From the NCBI RefSeq assembly GCF_901764975.1, contig NZ_CABFKH010000003.1, positions 1-64,000 of the forward strand: a stretch of 64,000 nucleotides of DNA. The letters are read 5' to 3'. The DNA comes from Actinobacillus indolicus. Lineage in GTDB: Bacteria; Pseudomonadota; Gammaproteobacteria; Enterobacterales; Pasteurellaceae. A program made the translations under genes and the position numbers. Positions 28,494 to 38,685 of this stretch are shown here, piece after piece; within the stretch, counting starts at the first letter, position 1, and every line of letters begins with the position of its first letter. A model generated the notes under the pieces. That model saw nothing but the letters and a program-made list of their open reading frames with translations. It did no database searches and had not been told where the DNA came from.

Positions 28494-29182
28494 GGGGAAA
28501 ATTCACAATTTTCCTGTTCAAACTTCTCTTCTTCGAATGAAAAGTAATCACCTTTGCCGACAATAATGTGATCGACAAAGCGAAGATCGATCAGATCGCA
28601 CGCCATTTCGATCTTTCTCGTTAAGTAGCGATCCGCTTCACTGGGTTTGCAGTTCCCTGAAGGGTGGTTATGGGCAACTAGTATGGCTGCAGCATTGCAC
28701 TTCAAGGCTTCTTTGATAATTTCACGTGGGTGAACAGACGCTTGGTTGATCGTGCCATAGAACATTTTTTCTGTTTTAATCAACCTATTTTGGTTATCTA
28801 AAAAGATCACCATAAACACTTCTCGCTCCCACGATTCTAATTCAGATTGAAAATACATCACAGCAAGGTAAGGGCTATCAATCATTTCGTTCACTTTCAT
28901 TTGTTGTGATAAATAGCGTTTGGTCATCTCTTTTGTTGCCTGAAGTTGAATATACTGAATTTGTCCTAACCCTTTGATTTTACAGAAATCTTCTAATGTC
29001 GCTGACAGCAATCCCCGTAATGAACCAAAGGCAGTGAGTACGCTTTCTGATAGATCCATTACGGGTATCCCTTTAATTCCTGTACGTAAAAAGATAGCCA
29101 ATAGTTCAGCATCACTTAATGTTTCTACGCCAAATTTGAGTAGTTTTTCTCTTGGCATTAACTCAGGAGAGGTTAGGTTCAT
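28466..29182 (-). CDS. radC: RadC-family JAB/MPN-domain protein
   Basis: A 238-aa protein once linked to DNA repair; the true function is unsettled, although related proteins have been tied to recombination and competence. The N-terminal helix-hairpin-helix region (about 1-80) contains KIKGLGQIQYIQLQA. The C-terminal JAB1/MPN domain has the metalloprotease-like motif HNHPSGNCKPSEAD with Glu in the preceding strand (EIIKEAL). It is adjacent to rpmB, as in E. coli, and its 3' end includes the rpmB promoter. Divergent from coaBC. Confidence 0.94.
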   Translation of the reverse strand: MNLTSPELMPREKLLKFGVETLSDAELLAIFLRTGIKGIPVMDLSESVLTAFGSLRGLLSATLEDFCKIKGLGQIQYIQLQATKEMTKRYLSQQMKVNEMIDSPYLAVMYFQSELESWEREVFMVIFLDNQNRLIKTEKMFYGTINQASVHPREIIKEALKCNAAAILVAHNHPSGNCKPSEADRYLTRKIEMACDLIDLRFVDHIIVGKGDYFSFEEEKFEQENCEFSPCLDELKQV

Positions 29183-29351
29183 ATTTTTTGTTCAATTAGT
29201 TAAAAAGTATCAAAAGCATAAAAATCTTCCCTCATTGATTCAAAAGGCTTTTTCTCATTTTTCGACGAAGATCGCAAAAATAGGGCGTTGTGAGTGAGCA
29301 CCTATTTGCGTAAAATGGTAAGAAAGATATCTCTCATAAAGATGATTCATT

Positions 29352-30554
29352 ATGTTAAAAGATAAAAAAATCCTTATCGGCATTACTGGTGGCATTGCGG
29401 CATATAAAACCATTGAGCTAATCCGTTTATTAAAAACGGCAGGAGCAGAAGTGCGAGTGGCAATGACCCCTGCGGCAGAAGCTTTTGTCACACCGCTGAC
29501 GTTACAAGCTATTTCAGGTAATGCAGTTTCAACCTCTTTACTCGATCCCCAAGCAGAATTAGCGATGGGGCATATTGAACTGGCGAAATGGGCTGATTTA
29601 GTGGTGATCGCCCCTACGACAGCAGATTTTATTGCTCGGTTGCGTATTGGAATGGGAAATGATCTGCTTTCGACCATTTGCCTTGCGACCGCTTCGCCAA
29701 TTTTGCTTGCACCTGCAATGAACCAGCAGATGTACAAGCGGTCGATTGTGCAGGAAAATTTGCAAAGTTTGACTGAGCAAGGTGTTTCGATCATTGGGCC
29801 TAACGCTGGCTTCCAAGCCTGTGGCGATATAGGTAAAGGCAGAATGTCTGAGCCGAGTGAGATTTTCCAAGTGATTGAAGATCATTTTTCGCAATTGCAA
29901 GATCTTGCTGGTTTAAGTGTGGTAATTACCGCAGGCCCAACGCGTGAAGCGATCGATCCTGTGCGTTATATCAGCAATCACAGCTCAGGTAAAATGGGCT
30001 TTGCGATAGCAGAAGCCTTTGCTAAACGTGGGGCAAAAGTTACCTTGATTGCTGGCCCTGTTAATTTAGCTACACCGAAAAATGTTAGCCGTATTGATGT
30101 GATTTCTGCACAACAAATGGCGGAACAAGCGGTCAGTTTAGCTCAAAAAAATGCAATTTTTATCGGCTGTGCTGCGGTGGCAGATTATCGAGTAGAGCAG
30201 GTAGCAGAACAGAAAATCAAGAAAACAGGCGATAATGATGAACTCACTTTAAAGCTCGTCAAAAATCCCGATATTATTGCAACAGTAGCCCATCTTACTC
30301 AAAATCGCCCTTTCGTTGTTGGGTTTGCTGCTGAAACGCAAAATGTAGCAGATTATGCGAAAGATAAGTTACAACGTAAAAATTTGGATTTAATCTGTGC
30401 CAATGATGTGTCTGGCGGACAGGTGTTCGGGCAAGATCAAAATACACTCCATCTCTTTTGGCAAAATGGTGAAAAGATCTTACCGCTTGCAGAGAAAGGG
30501 AAATTGGCGGAAAAGCTGGTGGATGAGATTGTAGAACATTACCGCCATCTCTAA
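29352..30554 (+). CDS. coaBC: Phosphopantothenoylcysteine decarboxylase / phosphopantothenate--cysteine ligase
   Basis: Bifunctional coenzyme A enzyme: CoaB joins cysteine to phosphopantothenate with CTP, and CoaC, a flavoprotein, decarboxylates the product. It has 400 aa. The N-terminal CoaC domain (about 1-185) shows [13 protein letters not shown], the catalytic His in [11 protein letters not shown] and PAMNQQMY. The CoaB domain (about 190-400) has [20 protein letters not shown] and GFAAET. Two exact USS lie in the gene (29734-29742 and 30125-30133). In E. coli dut follows; here three accessory genes intervene. Confidence 0.97.
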   Translation: MLKDKKILIGITGGIAAYKTIELIRLLKTAGAEVRVAMTPAAEAFVTPLTLQAISGNAVSTSLLDPQAELAMGHIELAKWADLVVIAPTTADFIARLRIGMGNDLLSTICLATASPILLAPAMNQQMYKRSIVQENLQSLTEQGVSIIGPNAGFQACGDIGKGRMSEPSEIFQVIEDHFSQLQDLAGLSVVITAGPTREAIDPVRYISNHSSGKMGFAIAEAFAKRGAKVTLIAGPVNLATPKNVSRIDVISAQQMAEQAVSLAQKNAIFIGCAAVADYRVEQVAEQKIKKTGDNDELTLKLVKNPDIIATVAHLTQNRPFVVGFAAETQNVADYAKDKLQRKNLDLICANDVSGGQVFGQDQNTLHLFWQNGEKILPLAEKGKLAEKLVDEIVEHYRHL

Positions 30555-30563
30555 GGAACGAAT

Positions 30564-30890
30564 ATGAAACTACAGGTCACTACATCTTATACCATTGAAG
30601 AAGGTATTTTTCCTACTTTTGTGAAAGGCACTGAAATCAAAGCGCTTACACCTTGTCGGAAATATCCGAATTGGTATGCTTGTGAAATTGAGGGCTATCA
30701 CACTTATGTGCCTGAACATTTTGTCCGAGCGAATCATTTAGTGACCGATTACAACCCAACGGAATTGGCGGTAGTGAAAGGAGATATTGTTGAATCACTG
30801 GAGCTTCATTATCAATGGGCATTAGTGAGTAAAGGCAAAGAAATCGGTTGGTTGCCTTGTGAAATCTTGGTAACAAGCGGTCAGATTTAA
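30564..30890 (+). CDS. SH3-domain protein of unknown function
   Basis: A 108-aa cytosolic protein with two SH3-like beta units: about 1-55 (ATAL-type strand, KYPNWYACEIEGYHTYVPEHF) and 62-105 (ELAVVKGDIVESLELHYQWALVS... GWLPCEIL), resembling variant SH3 domains. Start 30564 has AAGGA overlapping the coaBC stop, so it is coupled to coaBC. The last codons are an exact USS reading TSGQI-stop. First of three accessory genes between coaBC and dut. Molecular role unknown. Confidence 0.72.
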   Translation: MKLQVTTSYTIEEGIFPTFVKGTEIKALTPCRKYPNWYACEIEGYHTYVPEHFVRANHLVTDYNPTELAVVKGDIVESLELHYQWALVSKGKEIGWLPCEILVTSGQI

Positions 30891-30908
30891 TAAAAATTTT
30901 ACAGGTAT

Positions 30909-31580
30909 ATGAAAAAATACTTCCTACTCTATTTATTTTTCAGTCCTACACTTTTAGCTTTAGATATAGCAGAGCCTCAAAGTACTTGTAAAAAATGTTC
31001 GACGGAGCTTCTTGCGAAAACCAATCTTGCTGAAATACCGTTGGTTAAGTTGCTACGAATGAAAAATGATCTGTATGCAACCAAAGGATACCGTTTTCAA
31101 AAACAAGAATTGCAAGCGTATTATGAGCAACAGCATTGGTATAAGCCTACAAAGGATAATAGCAGTGTTACATTGACGGTAATAGAGCAAAAAAATGTTG
31201 ACCTCTTACAAAAACAGATTTTAATTTTAGAAAAAACACACACAGAGATAATAGCCCAGCTAGAACATTTAACACAGTTAGCTCAAGATAAGGTATTACT
31301 TGAGAAAACGATGAAGATGACCATAGATAAAGAACATTGGCCTATTTTCCAAAAATTACTAAACACCATAGATAATGAGGCACTAAAACAGTCTGGTTTT
31401 TATAGTGTGAATATAGATAATGGGCTGTCTTGGCAAGGTTATCAAGCTTATATTCATCATAATCAGCTTGTCCTTTCTTTTAATGAAAGCGGGGATTTTG
31501 ATGATGAATGGGCAATTTATTGGGTGTTTGAACTTGAACACCAATCTTTGAAATACATCCGTACCGATATTGCGGGTTAA
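30909..31580 (+). CDS. Secreted YARHG-domain protein
   Basis: A 223-aa protein with a signal peptide (MKKYFLLYLFFSPTLLALDI, cleavage near residue 18-20). The segment NDLYATKGYRFQKQELQAYYE leading to QQHWYKP fits the YARHG domain, an extracellular domain thought to bind the cell wall or a peptide. The rest has a CKKC pair near residues 27-30 and a coiled-coil-like stretch near 100-125. Its stop is directly followed by the start of the DUF5672 gene. Function unknown; probably periplasmic. Confidence 0.72.
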   Translation: MKKYFLLYLFFSPTLLALDIAEPQSTCKKCSTELLAKTNLAEIPLVKLLRMKNDLYATKGYRFQKQELQAYYEQQHWYKPTKDNSSVTLTVIEQKNVDLLQKQILILEKTHTEIIAQLEHLTQLAQDKVLLEKTMKMTIDKEHWPIFQKLLNTIDNEALKQSGFYSVNIDNGLSWQGYQAYIHHNQLVLSFNESGDFDDEWAIYWVFELEHQSLKYIRTDIAG

Positions 31581-32543
31581 ATGAATTTGAGTGAAAGCAA
31601 AATGAATAAATCTTCTGACAAAAATACTAAAACACTCACGATCGTGAGTGTAACTGGCCATCAAGATTATGCACAGGGCTCAGCTTATGCAATTGAGCGT
31701 AGCTACGAGGAACTGCAGAAAAAGCTTCCTGTTGAAAATTTGAAATGTGTATTAATTTCACCAGAACGTCCTGAACATCTTGAAGATTATGTACAACATA
31801 TTCGTTGTAAGCCTTTCAATTATTTAGAATACAATCTTTTTATCGTATATGCTCTAGGCGATCTTATTGAGACTGATTTTGCACTTGTTGTACAAAATGA
31901 CGGCTTTGTCGTTAATGGCGATAATTGGAAAGATGAATTTTTTAATTATGATTTTATTGGAGCTCCGCTCTACTGTATGTATGAATACTTAGAGGATGGG
32001 AGTTTAAAACAATATAACAATGAACAGTGTGATCCTTTCTATGAAAATATGCCAGAACATATTTTTGAAGGGCAGAATGGTGGTTTTTCATTAAGAAGTA
32101 AAAGAATCTTAAAACTTCCTAGAGAACTCAAAATTAAATTTTCATTTCCTATACCAGAGCCCTTATCTATGGGAGAGAAAATCAGTCTAGACTATACTAC
32201 ATCAAAAAGTCATTATGAAGATATTGTTTTAACTGTACTCACTAGAAAACAACTGATTTCACATAATATTAAGTTTGCACCGCCTGAAATTTCAACCTAT
32301 TTCGCTTGTGAATCTACGGTTATTCAGCATAAGCGTAATGTATTACTTTGTAATGTTTTTGGTTGTCATACTTTTGGGTATTTAGTGTTAACAGCCAAAA
32401 ACAAAGTCTTTATGCAGAAAAAAGTCAAATTTTCTCAAGGTAATGTGGCAACAAATGCATTGTGTAGGTGGTTACTATCATCGGGTTTTAGCATTGATGT
32501 GCCAAGGCAATTTTTAGAATCTAATCAGAGTGAGGATTCATAA
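31581..32543 (+). CDS. DUF5672 (glycosyltransferase-like) protein
   Basis: A 320-aa protein. The motifs NDGFVVNGDNWKDEFFNYDF, FIGAPL and NGGFSLRSKR match DUF5672, a family with a GT-A-like fold near polysaccharide genes. No signal peptide or membrane segment. An in-frame ATG at 31602 (MNKSSD) is a possible alternative start; neither has a good Shine-Dalgarno, and the first abuts the preceding stop. The gene is AT-rich compared with dut downstream. It might modify a surface glycan, but this is inference from the family. Confidence 0.72.
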   Translation: MNLSESKMNKSSDKNTKTLTIVSVTGHQDYAQGSAYAIERSYEELQKKLPVENLKCVLISPERPEHLEDYVQHIRCKPFNYLEYNLFIVYALGDLIETDFALVVQNDGFVVNGDNWKDEFFNYDFIGAPLYCMYEYLEDGSLKQYNNEQCDPFYENMPEHIFEGQNGGFSLRSKRILKLPRELKIKFSFPIPEPLSMGEKISLDYTTSKSHYEDIVLTVLTRKQLISHNIKFAPPEISTYFACESTVIQHKRNVLLCNVFGCHTFGYLVLTAKNKVFMQKKVKFSQGNVATNALCRWLLSSGFSIDVPRQFLESNQSEDS

Positions 32544-32568
32544 ATTTAGTATATAAATAGGAAAAATA

Positions 32569-33024
32569 ATGAAACAAATCGACTTAAAAATTTTAGATAA
32601 ACGTATCGGTACAGAATTCCCTCTGCCAACCTATGCAACAACAGGCTCAGCAGGGTTAGATTTACGTGCATTGATTGAGCAACCTTTAACCGTGGAAGCA
32701 GGGCAGACAGTGTTAATTCCAACAGGGATTTCGGTTTATATCGCCGATCCAAGCTTAGCTGCGGTGATTTTGCCTCGTTCAGGGCTTGGACATAAAAACG
32801 GGATCGTATTGGGTAACTTGGTTGGCTTAATAGACAGCGATTATCAAGGTCCGCTAATGGTTTCCCTATGGAACCGTAGCGATAAGCCGTTTACTGTTGA
32901 AGTAGGTGATCGTATCGCCCAGCTCGTTTTTGTCCCTGTGGTACAAGCGCAATTTAATATCGTAGAAGAATTTACCGCAACCGATCGTGGCGAAGGTGGC
33001 TTTGGGCATTCAGGTAAACAATAG
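32569..33024 (+). CDS. dut: Deoxyuridine 5'-triphosphate nucleotidohydrolase
   Basis: Trimeric dUTPase: hydrolyses dUTP to dUMP, keeping uracil out of DNA and supplying dTMP synthesis. 151 aa. The conserved motifs are visible: GSAGLDLRA (motif 1), [12 protein letters not shown] (2), [12 protein letters not shown] (3), [13 protein letters not shown] (4), and the P-loop-like [15 protein letters not shown] (5). It is followed by slmA with 8 bp between, as in E. coli. Confidence 0.98.
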   Translation: MKQIDLKILDKRIGTEFPLPTYATTGSAGLDLRALIEQPLTVEAGQTVLIPTGISVYIADPSLAAVILPRSGLGHKNGIVLGNLVGLIDSDYQGPLMVSLWNRSDKPFTVEVGDRIAQLVFVPVVQAQFNIVEEFTATDRGEGGFGHSGKQ

Positions 33025-33032
33025 GATTAAAA

Positions 33033-33638
33033 ATGACAGAACCTGTTATTAAAATGCCGAAAAAATCGGTAAAAGAACGCCAACAGCAAGTGTTAGAAGT
33101 CTTAATCGGACTACTTAACTCGGAAGAAGGTATGCAACGTGTTACGACCGAAAGATTATCAAAAGCGGTCGGCGTGTCCGAGGGGGCGTTATATCGTTAT
33201 TTCCCAAGTAAAACAAAGATGTTTGAGGCTTTGATTGAACGGATTGAAATGACATTAACGAGCTATATCAATGCAAGTAAACGCCAAGAAAGTACGGAAC
33301 TTGCGGTTAAAGCAATTTTACAAACCATCTTAGAATTTGCGCAAAAGAACCCGGGGGTGACACGCATTCTGACTGGGCATGCATTAATGTTTGAAGATGA
33401 GCTACTCAAAGCACGTGTCGCAAAATTCTTTGAAGGGTTAGAGCTACAATTTATGAATTTATTGCAGATGCGTAAATTGCGGGAAGGCAGAGCTTTTGCC
33501 GATGAACGAGCATTAGCGGGTTACTTGGTGAATTTCTGTGAAGGGCAATTTTTGCGCCTTGTTCGCTCTAATTTTAGCTTCAACCAACATCAACATTTTG
33601 AAAAACAGTGGCAACTAATTAAGCCATTATTCTACTAG
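33033..33638 (+). CDS. slmA: Nucleoid occlusion factor SlmA
   Basis: A TetR-family DNA-binding protein that binds SBS sites on the chromosome and blocks FtsZ ring assembly over the nucleoid. 201 aa. The N-terminal HTH (about 30-60) contains [19 protein letters not shown] followed by [15 protein letters not shown]. The C-terminal helical domain, which carries the FtsZ-binding face, has [14 protein letters not shown] near the end. Its position after dut is conserved in gammaproteobacteria. Confidence 0.95.
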   Translation: MTEPVIKMPKKSVKERQQQVLEVLIGLLNSEEGMQRVTTERLSKAVGVSEGALYRYFPSKTKMFEALIERIEMTLTSYINASKRQESTELAVKAILQTILEFAQKNPGVTRILTGHALMFEDELLKARVAKFFEGLELQFMNLLQMRKLREGRAFADERALAGYLVNFCEGQFLRLVRSNFSFNQHQHFEKQWQLIKPLFY

Positions 33639-33645
33639 GAAAAAA

Positions 33646-33870
33646 ATGATTATCCCTTGGCAAGAACTTGAAGAAAGTACCTTATATAACGTTTTAGATT
33701 CTTTTATTTTAAGAGAGGGGACCGATTACGGCACTCGTGAATATACTTTGGAAGAAAAACGGGAACATCTTTTGGCACAACTTAAAGCAGATAAAATCGT
33801 CATTGTATGGTCTGAATTGCATGAGAGCATTGATATCAAGGACAAAAAATCTTTCTTAGGGAATTTGTAA
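33646..33870 (+). CDS. yheU: YheU-family protein (UPF0270)
   Basis: A 74-aa protein of unknown function. MIIPWQELEESTLYNVLDSF and LREGTDYGTREYTLEEKREH are the hallmark of YheU (UPF0270). It is small, acidic and soluble. It lies between slmA and crp; in E. coli yheU is also near crp. Shine-Dalgarno AGGA is 7 bp upstream of the ATG. Confidence 0.9.
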   Translation: MIIPWQELEESTLYNVLDSFILREGTDYGTREYTLEEKREHLLAQLKADKIVIVWSELHESIDIKDKKSFLGNL

Positions 33871-33936
33871 ATTTGTGCTACACTTCTTTACGTAGTATTA
33901 AGCTATATCAACTATAAATGATTTATAGAGGTTTTT

Positions 33937-34611
33937 ATGCAAGATGTTTCAATCTCAACAGCACAACTAGAAGGCGTTAGCCCACCACCGTCTATTCATG
34001 ATCCCGCTGTTGAATGGTTTCTCACGCACTGTCATATTCATCGTTATCCTGCAAAATATACCCTGATTCATGCAGGCGAAGATGCAGAATCATTATTCTA
34101 TATTGTCAGTGGATCTGTTTCTGTCTTCATTAAGGATGATGAAGGCAAAGAAATGCTATTAACAAACTTAGGTCAAGGCGAATTCGTCGGTGAAATAAGT
34201 CTTTTTGAAGAAAAAACACAGCCTAGAACGGCTTGGGTGAGAACAAAAGGTAACTGTGAAATTGCGGAAATTTCTTATAAGAAATTTAAACAGTTAGTCC
34301 ATCTTAATCCTGATATTTTGATGTATTTATCTGCGCAAATGGCTCGCCGTTTACGTATGACATCAAGACAAGTCAGCAACCTTGCTTTCCTTGATGTGAC
34401 AGGGCGTATTGCTCAAACATTGATGAACCTTGCGAAAATGCCCGATGCGATGACACACCCTCAAGGTATGCAAATTAAGATTACCCGCCAAGAAATTGGG
34501 CAGATGGTGGGATGCTCCCGTGAAACTGTAGGGCGTATCTTAAAAATGCTAGAGGACGAAGGTTTAATTTCTGCGCATGGGAAAACTATCGTGGTATTTG
34601 GTACGCGTTAA
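33937..34611 (+). CDS. crp: cAMP receptor protein CRP
   Basis: The global cAMP-dependent regulator of carbon use and, in Pasteurellaceae, of natural competence together with Sxy. 224 aa. The cyclic-nucleotide-binding domain (about 25-135) has [10 protein letters not shown] and the phosphate-binding RTAW. A long hinge helix ([16 protein letters not shown]) follows, then the HTH near 180-205 ([18 protein letters not shown]). The C-terminal end [11 protein letters not shown] matches E. coli CRP nearly exactly. It has about a dozen more N-terminal residues than E. coli CRP. A terminator follows. Confidence 0.98.
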   Translation: MQDVSISTAQLEGVSPPPSIHDPAVEWFLTHCHIHRYPAKYTLIHAGEDAESLFYIVSGSVSVFIKDDEGKEMLLTNLGQGEFVGEISLFEEKTQPRTAWVRTKGNCEIAEISYKKFKQLVHLNPDILMYLSAQMARRLRMTSRQVSNLAFLDVTGRIAQTLMNLAKMPDAMTHPQGMQIKITRQEIGQMVGCSRETVGRILKMLEDEGLISAHGKTIVVFGTR

Positions 34612-34634
34612 ACATATCGTTATTATTGATTATC

Positions 34635-34663
34635 AAGGCAGAAGTGAATTCTGCCTTTTTTAT
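34635..34663 (+). terminator. crp terminator
   Basis: AAGGCAGAA / TTCTGCCTT perfect 9-bp stem with a GTGAA loop, then a T-run, 24 bp after the crp stop. Confidence 0.92.
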
Positions 34664-34781
34664 TTGTTCCAATTTGCAAAACTTTTCATAAATCTAACCG
34701 CTTGTTATGGCATTTTGCCTGTTTCTTCACTTTTCTATGGTATAATTCGCGCCTTTTAAAATAAGTAGAATAAAGATGGTC

Positions 34782-35090
34782 ATGAATTTAGTTCAATTTT
34801 TAACAGAGACATTAGAAGGGCTCAAAGCTCAAGATATTCAAGCGATAGATGTGCGTGGAAAATCCAGTATTACCGATACTATGATTGTATGTACGGGGAC
34901 ATCGAGTCGCCATGTGGCATCAACGGCGGATAATTTAATTGAAGAAAGTAAAAAAGCGGGTGTTGAAGTTTTTGCTCACGAAGGTAAGTCTGTCGCAGAT
35001 TGGATCGTTGTCGACTTCGGTCAAGCGATTGTGCACATCCTACAACAAGATAGTCGTGAAATGTATCAATTAGAGAAACTTTGGGTATAG
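34782..35090 (+). CDS. rsfS: Ribosomal silencing factor RsfS
   Basis: Binds L14 on the 50S subunit and blocks subunit joining when nutrients fall. 102 aa from ATG 34782 (MNLVQFLTETLEGL), matching the family N-terminus; an ATG two codons upstream (34776) is less likely. Signature: IDVRGKSSITDTMIVCTGTSSRHV and VHEGKSVADWIVVDFGQ-like block, ending REMYQLEKLWV. It is followed with no gap by rlmH, as in E. coli. Confidence 0.95.
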   Translation: MNLVQFLTETLEGLKAQDIQAIDVRGKSSITDTMIVCTGTSSRHVASTADNLIEESKKAGVEVFAHEGKSVADWIVVDFGQAIVHILQQDSREMYQLEKLWV

Positions 35091-35558
35091 ATGAAAATTC
35101 AATTAGTGGCAGTGGGAACTAAAATGCCTGATTGGGTTACCAAAGGTTTTGAAGAGTATCAACGTCGTTTCCCAAAAGATATGCCTTTTGAGCTTATTGA
35201 AATTCCAGCTGGAAAGCGTGGCAAAAATGCGGATATTAAGCGTATTTTAGAGCAGGAAGGTAAGGCAATGTTGGCTGCTTGCGGGCGTGGAAAAATCGTT
35301 ACGTTAGATATTCCAGGTAAACCATGGACAACGGAACAGCTTGCCCAGCAATTAGAAAGTTGGAAAAACGACGGGCGAGATGTGTGCCTATTAATTGGAG
35401 GACCTGAAGGTTTATCACCAGAATGTAAAGCAGCTGCAGAACAGAGCTGGTCTCTTTCACCGCTCACTTTACCGCACCCCCTTGTGCGAATAGTGGTGGC
35501 AGAGAGCATGTACCGAGCTTGGTCTTTAACCACAAATCACCCTTATCATCGAGAATAA
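35091..35558 (+). CDS. rlmH: 23S rRNA (pseudouridine-1915-N3)-methyltransferase RlmH
   Basis: A SPOUT methyltransferase that acts on pseudouridine 1915 in helix 69 of assembled 70S ribosomes. 155 aa. The cofactor knot is formed by [17 protein letters not shown] and [18 protein letters not shown]. The C-terminus ends [16 protein letters not shown], where the Tyr/His/Arg are used in catalysis. Start directly follows the rsfS stop, so it is coupled. mrdA starts 6 bp later. Confidence 0.97.
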   Translation: MKIQLVAVGTKMPDWVTKGFEEYQRRFPKDMPFELIEIPAGKRGKNADIKRILEQEGKAMLAACGRGKIVTLDIPGKPWTTEQLAQQLESWKNDGRDVCLLIGGPEGLSPECKAAAEQSWSLSPLTLPHPLVRIVVAESMYRAWSLTTNHPYHRE

Positions 35559-35564
35559 TGACGC

Positions 35565-37517
35565 ATGATTGGTAAATTAGGCAAACTCACGAAATCAAAA
35601 CGTTACGAAAAAGTGCGTAATGGACAAGCAGAGTTAAATTTGTTTGTGCGTCGTGCTTTAGTGGCTTTTATTGGTGTTCTTGTCCTTACAGGTGTATTAC
35701 TGACTAATCTTTATCATTTACAAATCGTCGAATATGATTCTTATCAAACTCGTTCAAATGGCAATCGTATTAAATTATTACCTGTACCGCCTACACGTGG
35801 ATTAATTTACGATCGTAATGGTAAAGTCTTAGCTGAAAATTTAACTTACTTTGGCTTATACATTGTGCCAGAGAAGGTAGATAATTTAGAACAAACATTA
35901 GAAGAGCTTAAGCAACTCGTTGGCTTGAGTGATGAAGATATTGAGAATTTCCGTAAAGAAAAAAAACGAGCCTCACGTTATACCCCAATTTTATTAAAGC
36001 CCGATTTAACAGAAGAGCAAATTGCACGTTTTGCTGTGAATCAACACCGTTTCCCAAGTATGGATGTTCACGCATATTTCAAACGTAATTATCCTTATGG
36101 TGATGTATTGACCCATATTTTAGGCTATGTTGCGAAAATTAACGATAAAGATAAAAAGCGTTTAGAAGATGAAGGAAAATATGGAAATTACGCGGGAACA
36201 TCTGATATTGGTAAATTAGGGATTGAAAAATTTTATGAAGAACAACTTCATGGCATAACCGGTTTTGAAGAAGTTGAAATCAACAACCGTGGTAAAGTCA
36301 TCCGTAAATTGCGTGATCAGCCTGCTGTTGCTGGCGGAAGTATTCGATTAACCATTGATATTGAATTACAGCGCTTTGTGGCAAATTTATTGGGTAATCA
36401 GAAAGGTGCGGTAGTTGTCATGGATCCGAAAGATAGCAGTATTTTAGCTATGGTGACGAACCCGAGTTATGATAATAATTTATTTGTCGATGGAATTTCA
36501 GGAAAGGATTATAAGCAACTTTTAGAAGATCCTGATCGTCCGTTATATAGCCGTGCAACTCAAGGAACTTATCCACCTGCATCAACCATTAAGCCTTTTA
36601 TGGCTGTCGCAGGGCTAAGTGAAGGTAAAATCACTCCAAGTACGACTATTTTTGACCCGGGATTCTGGATTTTACCTGGCTCAACACAACGTTTCCGAGA
36701 CTGGAAAAAGAGTGGCCATGGCAGAACAGATGTGCATAAAGCGATTGTAGAATCTTCAGATACATTCTTTTATCAACTCGCCTACGATATGGGGATTGAT
36801 AAAATGTCTGACTGGATGAAAAAATTTGGTTTTGGTGTTAAAACGGGGATTGATTTAGCGGAAGAATCTGTCGGCATTATGCCAAGTCGAGAGTGGAAAC
36901 AAAAACGTTATAAAAAACCTTGGTTACAAGGCGATACAATTTCCGTTGGCATTGGACAAGGTTATTGGATTTCTACGCCATTACAATTAGCTAAAGCGAC
37001 AGCCGTCTTAATCAATGATGGAAAAGTGAACACCCCTCACTTAATGAAAGAAGTGATGTCCACCAAAGTGACACCATATAAAGATCCGCTGTTGTATGAA
37101 GATATTACTGGTGTTTCTAGTCGATATTGGCAACTGGCTAAGTTAGGTATGTATAACGTTATTAATGCAAGCAACGGAACAGGTAAAAAAGCCTTTGCAG
37201 GAACGGCATATCGTGCAGCTGGAAAAACGGGTACAGCACAAGTCTTCAGTTTAAATGGGCAAAACTATAATGCGAAAGGATTGAAAAAAGATCTTCATGA
37301 CCATGGTTGGTTTATTGGTTATGCACCTTATGAAAATCCAAAAGTGATTATTTCAATTATTTTAGAGAATGCGGGCGGCGGCGGTAGTACTGCAGCGCCT
37401 GTTGCACGTAAGATCATGGATTATGCATTGTTGCATTTGTCGAAATCTACAGATTCGCAAAATGTGGAAACAAAGTCACCGCTTGTTACTGAAGCTACAG
37501 AGGGATTAAGTGAATAA
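35565..37517 (+). CDS. mrdA: Penicillin-binding protein 2 (MrdA)
   Basis: Elongation-specific DD-transpeptidase that crosslinks peptidoglycan with RodA in the rod complex. 650 aa. A single N-terminal membrane anchor lies about 31-51 ([20 protein letters not shown]). The dimerisation domain has [18 protein letters not shown] near 68. The transpeptidase domain has S340-T-I-K (ASTIKPFM), [15 protein letters not shown] (SxD motif) and KTGTAQ. Its 3' end overlaps rodA by 8 bp. An exact USS lies near the C-terminus (37478-37486). Confidence 0.97.
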   Translation: MIGKLGKLTKSKRYEKVRNGQAELNLFVRRALVAFIGVLVLTGVLLTNLYHLQIVEYDSYQTRSNGNRIKLLPVPPTRGLIYDRNGKVLAENLTYFGLYIVPEKVDNLEQTLEELKQLVGLSDEDIENFRKEKKRASRYTPILLKPDLTEEQIARFAVNQHRFPSMDVHAYFKRNYPYGDVLTHILGYVAKINDKDKKRLEDEGKYGNYAGTSDIGKLGIEKFYEEQLHGITGFEEVEINNRGKVIRKLRDQPAVAGGSIRLTIDIELQRFVANLLGNQKGAVVVMDPKDSSILAMVTNPSYDNNLFVDGISGKDYKQLLEDPDRPLYSRATQGTYPPASTIKPFMAVAGLSEGKITPSTTIFDPGFWILPGSTQRFRDWKKSGHGRTDVHKAIVESSDTFFYQLAYDMGIDKMSDWMKKFGFGVKTGIDLAEESVGIMPSREWKQKRYKKPWLQGDTISVGIGQGYWISTPLQLAKATAVLINDGKVNTPHLMKEVMSTKVTPYKDPLLYEDITGVSSRYWQLAKLGMYNVINASNGTGKKAFAGTAYRAAGKTGTAQVFSLNGQNYNAKGLKKDLHDHGWFIGYAPYENPKVIISIILENAGGGGSTAAPVARKIMDYALLHLSKSTDSQNVETKSPLVTEATEGLSE

Positions 37518-38637
37518 ATCATCATTTTTAAGCCGTTTTTGGAAAATTTTTGCCTTAGATATATGGCTCCTAATTGGTCTGTTTGCTATTACAGGTTACG
37601 GTTTACTGGTTCTTTATAGTGCTAGTGGTGGCAGTGAGCGAATGTTTACCAATAGGGTTGTCCAGGTCTGTTTAGGACTTGGTGTTATGTTTGTGATGGC
37701 AATGTTTCCACCAAGGTTTTATGAAAAAGTTTCTCCATACCTCTACGTGGTTTGCATTATTTTATTGGTTCTCGTGGATTTAGTTGGTGAAACGAGTAAA
37801 GGTGCTCAACGTTGGTTGAACTTAGGCTTCATTCGTTTTCAACCGTCGGAAATTGCAAAATTATCCGTACCATTAATGGTTGCAACCTATTTAGGTAAAC
37901 GCTCACTTCCACCAGATTTCAGAGATACCGCTATTGCACTTGCGATGATTATTGTTCCAACCTTATTGGTTGCCGCACAGCCAGATTTAGGAACCTCTAT
38001 CTTAGTCTGTGCAGCAGGGTTGTTTGTACTTTTCTTAGCGGGATTAAGTTGGAAACTTATTGGTGCTGGTGTGGTCTTTTTAGCAGGGTTTATTCCAATC
38101 ATGTGGTTTTACTTAATGCATGACTATCAGAAAACTCGAGTGATGACATTAATTGACCCAGAGAAAGATCCGTTAGGAGCTGGTTATCATATTATTCAGT
38201 CTAAGATTGCGATCGGCTCAGGTGGCATTGAAGGAAAAGGCTGGATGGAAGGTACTCAATCACAATTAGAGTTTTTGCCTGAACCGCATACCGATTTTAT
38301 TTTTGCGGTATTAAGTGAAGAACACGGTATGATTGGGGTATTAATTTTATTGGTGATTTATCTTTTTATTATTGCTCGAGGCTTAATGATTGGAGCAAAG
38401 TCGGGTACTGCATTTGGACGAATTTTATCTGGCGGAACATCGCTACTTTTTTTCGTTTATGTTTTTGTGAACATTGGTATGGTGAGCGGTATTTTACCTG
38501 TCGTAGGTGTACCATTACCCCTTTTTAGCTACGGTGGAACATCTTATGTAACGCTTATGGCTGCTTTTGGATTAATGATGTCGAGTTATGTTCATCGTGA
38601 ACGTCGAGACAAAAATAATCCTTATACTAAATTATAG
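37510..38637 (+). CDS. rodA: Peptidoglycan glycosyltransferase RodA
   Basis: SEDS-family integral membrane polymerase that makes glycan strands from lipid II for cell elongation; partner of PBP2. 375 aa and about 10 membrane helices. The catalytic Asp is expected in the long periplasmic loop; the motifs [18 protein letters not shown] and [17 protein letters not shown] are typical. The C-terminal region [15 protein letters not shown] is diagnostic of the SEDS family. It is frame-shifted relative to mrdA by an 8-bp overlap, so translation is coupled. Confidence 0.97.
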   Translation: MNKSSFLSRFWKIFALDIWLLIGLFAITGYGLLVLYSASGGSERMFTNRVVQVCLGLGVMFVMAMFPPRFYEKVSPYLYVVCIILLVLVDLVGETSKGAQRWLNLGFIRFQPSEIAKLSVPLMVATYLGKRSLPPDFRDTAIALAMIIVPTLLVAAQPDLGTSILVCAAGLFVLFLAGLSWKLIGAGVVFLAGFIPIMWFYLMHDYQKTRVMTLIDPEKDPLGAGYHIIQSKIAIGSGGIEGKGWMEGTQSQLEFLPEPHTDFIFAVLSEEHGMIGVLILLVIYLFIIARGLMIGAKSGTAFGRILSGGTSLLFFVYVFVNIGMVSGILPVVGVPLPLFSYGGTSYVTLMAAFGLMMSSYVHRERRDKNNPYTKL

Positions 38638-38685
38638 TGTGGATTTAGTTGATAAATTTACATTGTATTATTAAGAGGAACTTCT

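Noticed and set aside
29255-29794. 179-aa open frame on the minus strand over the radC-coaBC gap and coaBC start
   Set aside because: It overlaps the well-conserved CoaC domain in antisense, and the sequence is not a recognisable protein.
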